Positions 63,221 through 64,000 of a stretch of 64,000 nucleotides of DNA are shown one piece after another. Origin of the DNA: Prosopocoilus inquinatus (lineage: Eukaryota; Arthropoda; Insecta; Coleoptera; Lucanidae). The number at the start of each line of letters is the position of its first letter. Positions within the stretch are counted from its first letter, which is position 1. A model generated the notes under the pieces. It had not been told where the DNA came from, did not search any database, and saw only the letters and a program-made list of their open reading frames with translations. The DNA lies in the NCBI GenBank assembly GCA_036172665.1, contig CM069875.1:16151806-16215805 (forward strand). The letters are read 5' to 3'. The position numbers and the translations under genes are program-made.

Positions 63221-64000
63221 ATCATGTTATTTGACGTTTGGATGGACTCCAGTAACTCTGATGTGAGATACAAAGATTTCGGACGCAGCAGAAGCCGGAA
63301 ATAGTTTTCAACGAAACAACACGTATTAGCGTTGTTCCTGTGATGTATCTAATCGATCCTTACTCATCTATCATGTTATTTGACGTTTGGATGGACTCCA
63401 GTATCTCTGATGTGAGATACTAAATTTTCGGACGCAGCAGAAGCTGGAAATAGTTTTAAACGAAACAACACGCATTAGCGTTGTTCCTGTGATGTATCTA
63501 AACGATCCTTAATTATCTAGCATGTTATTTGACGTTTGGATGGACTCCAGTAAGTCTGATGTGAGGTAAGACGTTTTCGGACGCAGCAGAAGCTGGAAAT
63601 AGTTTTAAACGAAACAACACGTATTAGCGTTGTTCCTGTGATGTATCTAATCGATCCTTACTCATCTATCATGTTATTTGACGTTTGGATGGACTCCAGT
63701 AACTCTGATGTGAGATACGAAATTTTCGGACGCAGCACAAGCTGGAAATAGTTTTAAATGAAACAACACGCATTAGCGTTGTTCCTGTGATGTATGTAAT
63801 CGATCCTTACTCATCTATCATGTTATCTGACGTTTGGATGGGCTCCAGTAACTCTGAAGTGAGATACGAAGTTCTCGGACGCAGCTGAAGCTGGAAATAG
63901 TTTTAAAAGAAACAACACGCATTAGCGTTGTTCCTGTGATGTATCTAAACGATCCTTACTTATCTAACATGTTATTTGACGTTTGGATGGACTCCAGTAA
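61763..64000 (+). repeat. Second copy of the 6258-bp duplicated segment (incomplete)
   Basis: Matches 55505-57742 at an offset of 6258 bp through shared rare marks: gatatatc (55743 and 62001), ggacacagcac (55982 and 62240), ggatgcagctg and aattatctagc (57253 and 63511). One difference noticed is 'caactaaac' near 57052 against 'caacgaaac' near 63311. The copy runs off the right edge of the window. Confidence 0.9.
63221..64000 (+). repeat. Start of another module A copy, 5 units plus 35-bp partial unit
   Basis: gaagccgg 63221, tactaaa 63370, gtaagacg with aattatctagc 63519, cacaag 63668, tctgacg/gatggg 63817, and a partial unit from 63966 cut by the window edge. The order is that of positions 1-780. 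Confidence 0.9.

Larger units (their letters stand above)
1..64000 (+). repeat. 149-bp satellite DNA array, 430 complete units plus one partial
   Basis: Every part of the window is a direct copy of one 149-bp unit. Units start at 'atcatg' or 'aacatg' (positions 1, 150, 299, 448 and so on) and no inverted unit was seen. Following the phase from 1 to 63966 gives 430 units, with all net length differences explained by six units. The consensus has 59 G+C in 149 (39.6%). Both strands contain frequent stops, and because 149 is not a multiple of three any reading frame shifts at each unit. There is no interspersed mobile element or unique sequence. This is typical of centromeric or heterochromatic satellite in eukaryotes; the location on the chromosome is inferred. 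The family itself is not recognised. Confidence 0.99.

Noticed and set aside
1..64000. CRISPR array
   Set aside because: The repeat is 149 bp with no short repeat and unique spacer alternation; the variable stretches are subtype substitutions, not unrelated spacers.
1..64000. Transposon, tRNA, rRNA or other inserted element breaking the array
   Set aside because: Unit starts can be followed without a gap over the whole window. The six off-length units involve only 2-53 bp, leaving no room for an insertion.
1..64000. Assignment to a named satellite family or species
   Set aside because: The unit is close in length to several insect and other eukaryotic satellites, but I recognise no specific sequence. 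A search of satellite databases would decide it.

Overview
The whole 64 kb window is the interior of one satellite-DNA array. A 149-bp unit is repeated head to tail, always in the same orientation, from the first base to the last. Anchoring each unit at its 'atcatg' (or 'aacatg') start gives 430 complete units, beginning at position 1, plus a 35-bp partial unit at 63966-64000. The phase can be followed right through: 430 x 149 = 64070, and the observed 63965 bp is explained by six length-variant units (-9, -2, -53, -53, +6, +6 bp). No protein-coding gene, RNA gene, transposon, CRISPR array or non-satellite spacer was found on either strand.

The source is most likely a eukaryotic chromosome, in centromeric, pericentromeric or other heterochromatic DNA. 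The consensus unit is about 40% GC. By my count it holds 8 CpG where about 5.8 are expected, so CpG is not depleted; this argues weakly against a heavily germline-methylated genome such as a vertebrate's and fits many insects and other invertebrates. I do not recognise the satellite family and name no species.

Above the monomer there is a clear higher-order structure. Unit subtypes, told apart by diagnostic substitutions, recur in fixed orders that I call modules (my names). Module A has about 19 units and is found at 1-2971, 2972-5653, 31770-34755, 41759-44744, 50705-52343 (shortened), 56963-59793, and starting again at 63221. Module B has 15 units and usually follows A, at 5654, 34756, 36991, 44745, 46980, 52344 and 59794; 10122-11909 is B-derived. 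A third order, C, begins at 6846, 48768 and 54132 and is joined part-way through near 60837. A 7-unit module is duplicated at 12953-15038. The 16.4-31.8 kb stretch mixes A-like units in a more shuffled order.

Large recent duplications lie on top of this: an about 5.07-kb identity block at a 5609-bp offset (20.4-25.4 and 26.0-31.0 kb), a 9989-bp tandem duplication (about 28.17-38.16 and 38.16-48.15 kb), a 5364-bp-offset match (46.5-49.15 and 51.85-54.5 kb), and a 6258-bp duplication (from about 55.5 kb, second copy from 61.76 kb to beyond the window). Each has few substitutions, and two carry shared private indels (53-bp deletion, +6-bp rearrangement) that mark common descent. The window reads as a snapshot of satellite turnover by unequal exchange or replication-based amplification at scales from 2 units to about 67 units.
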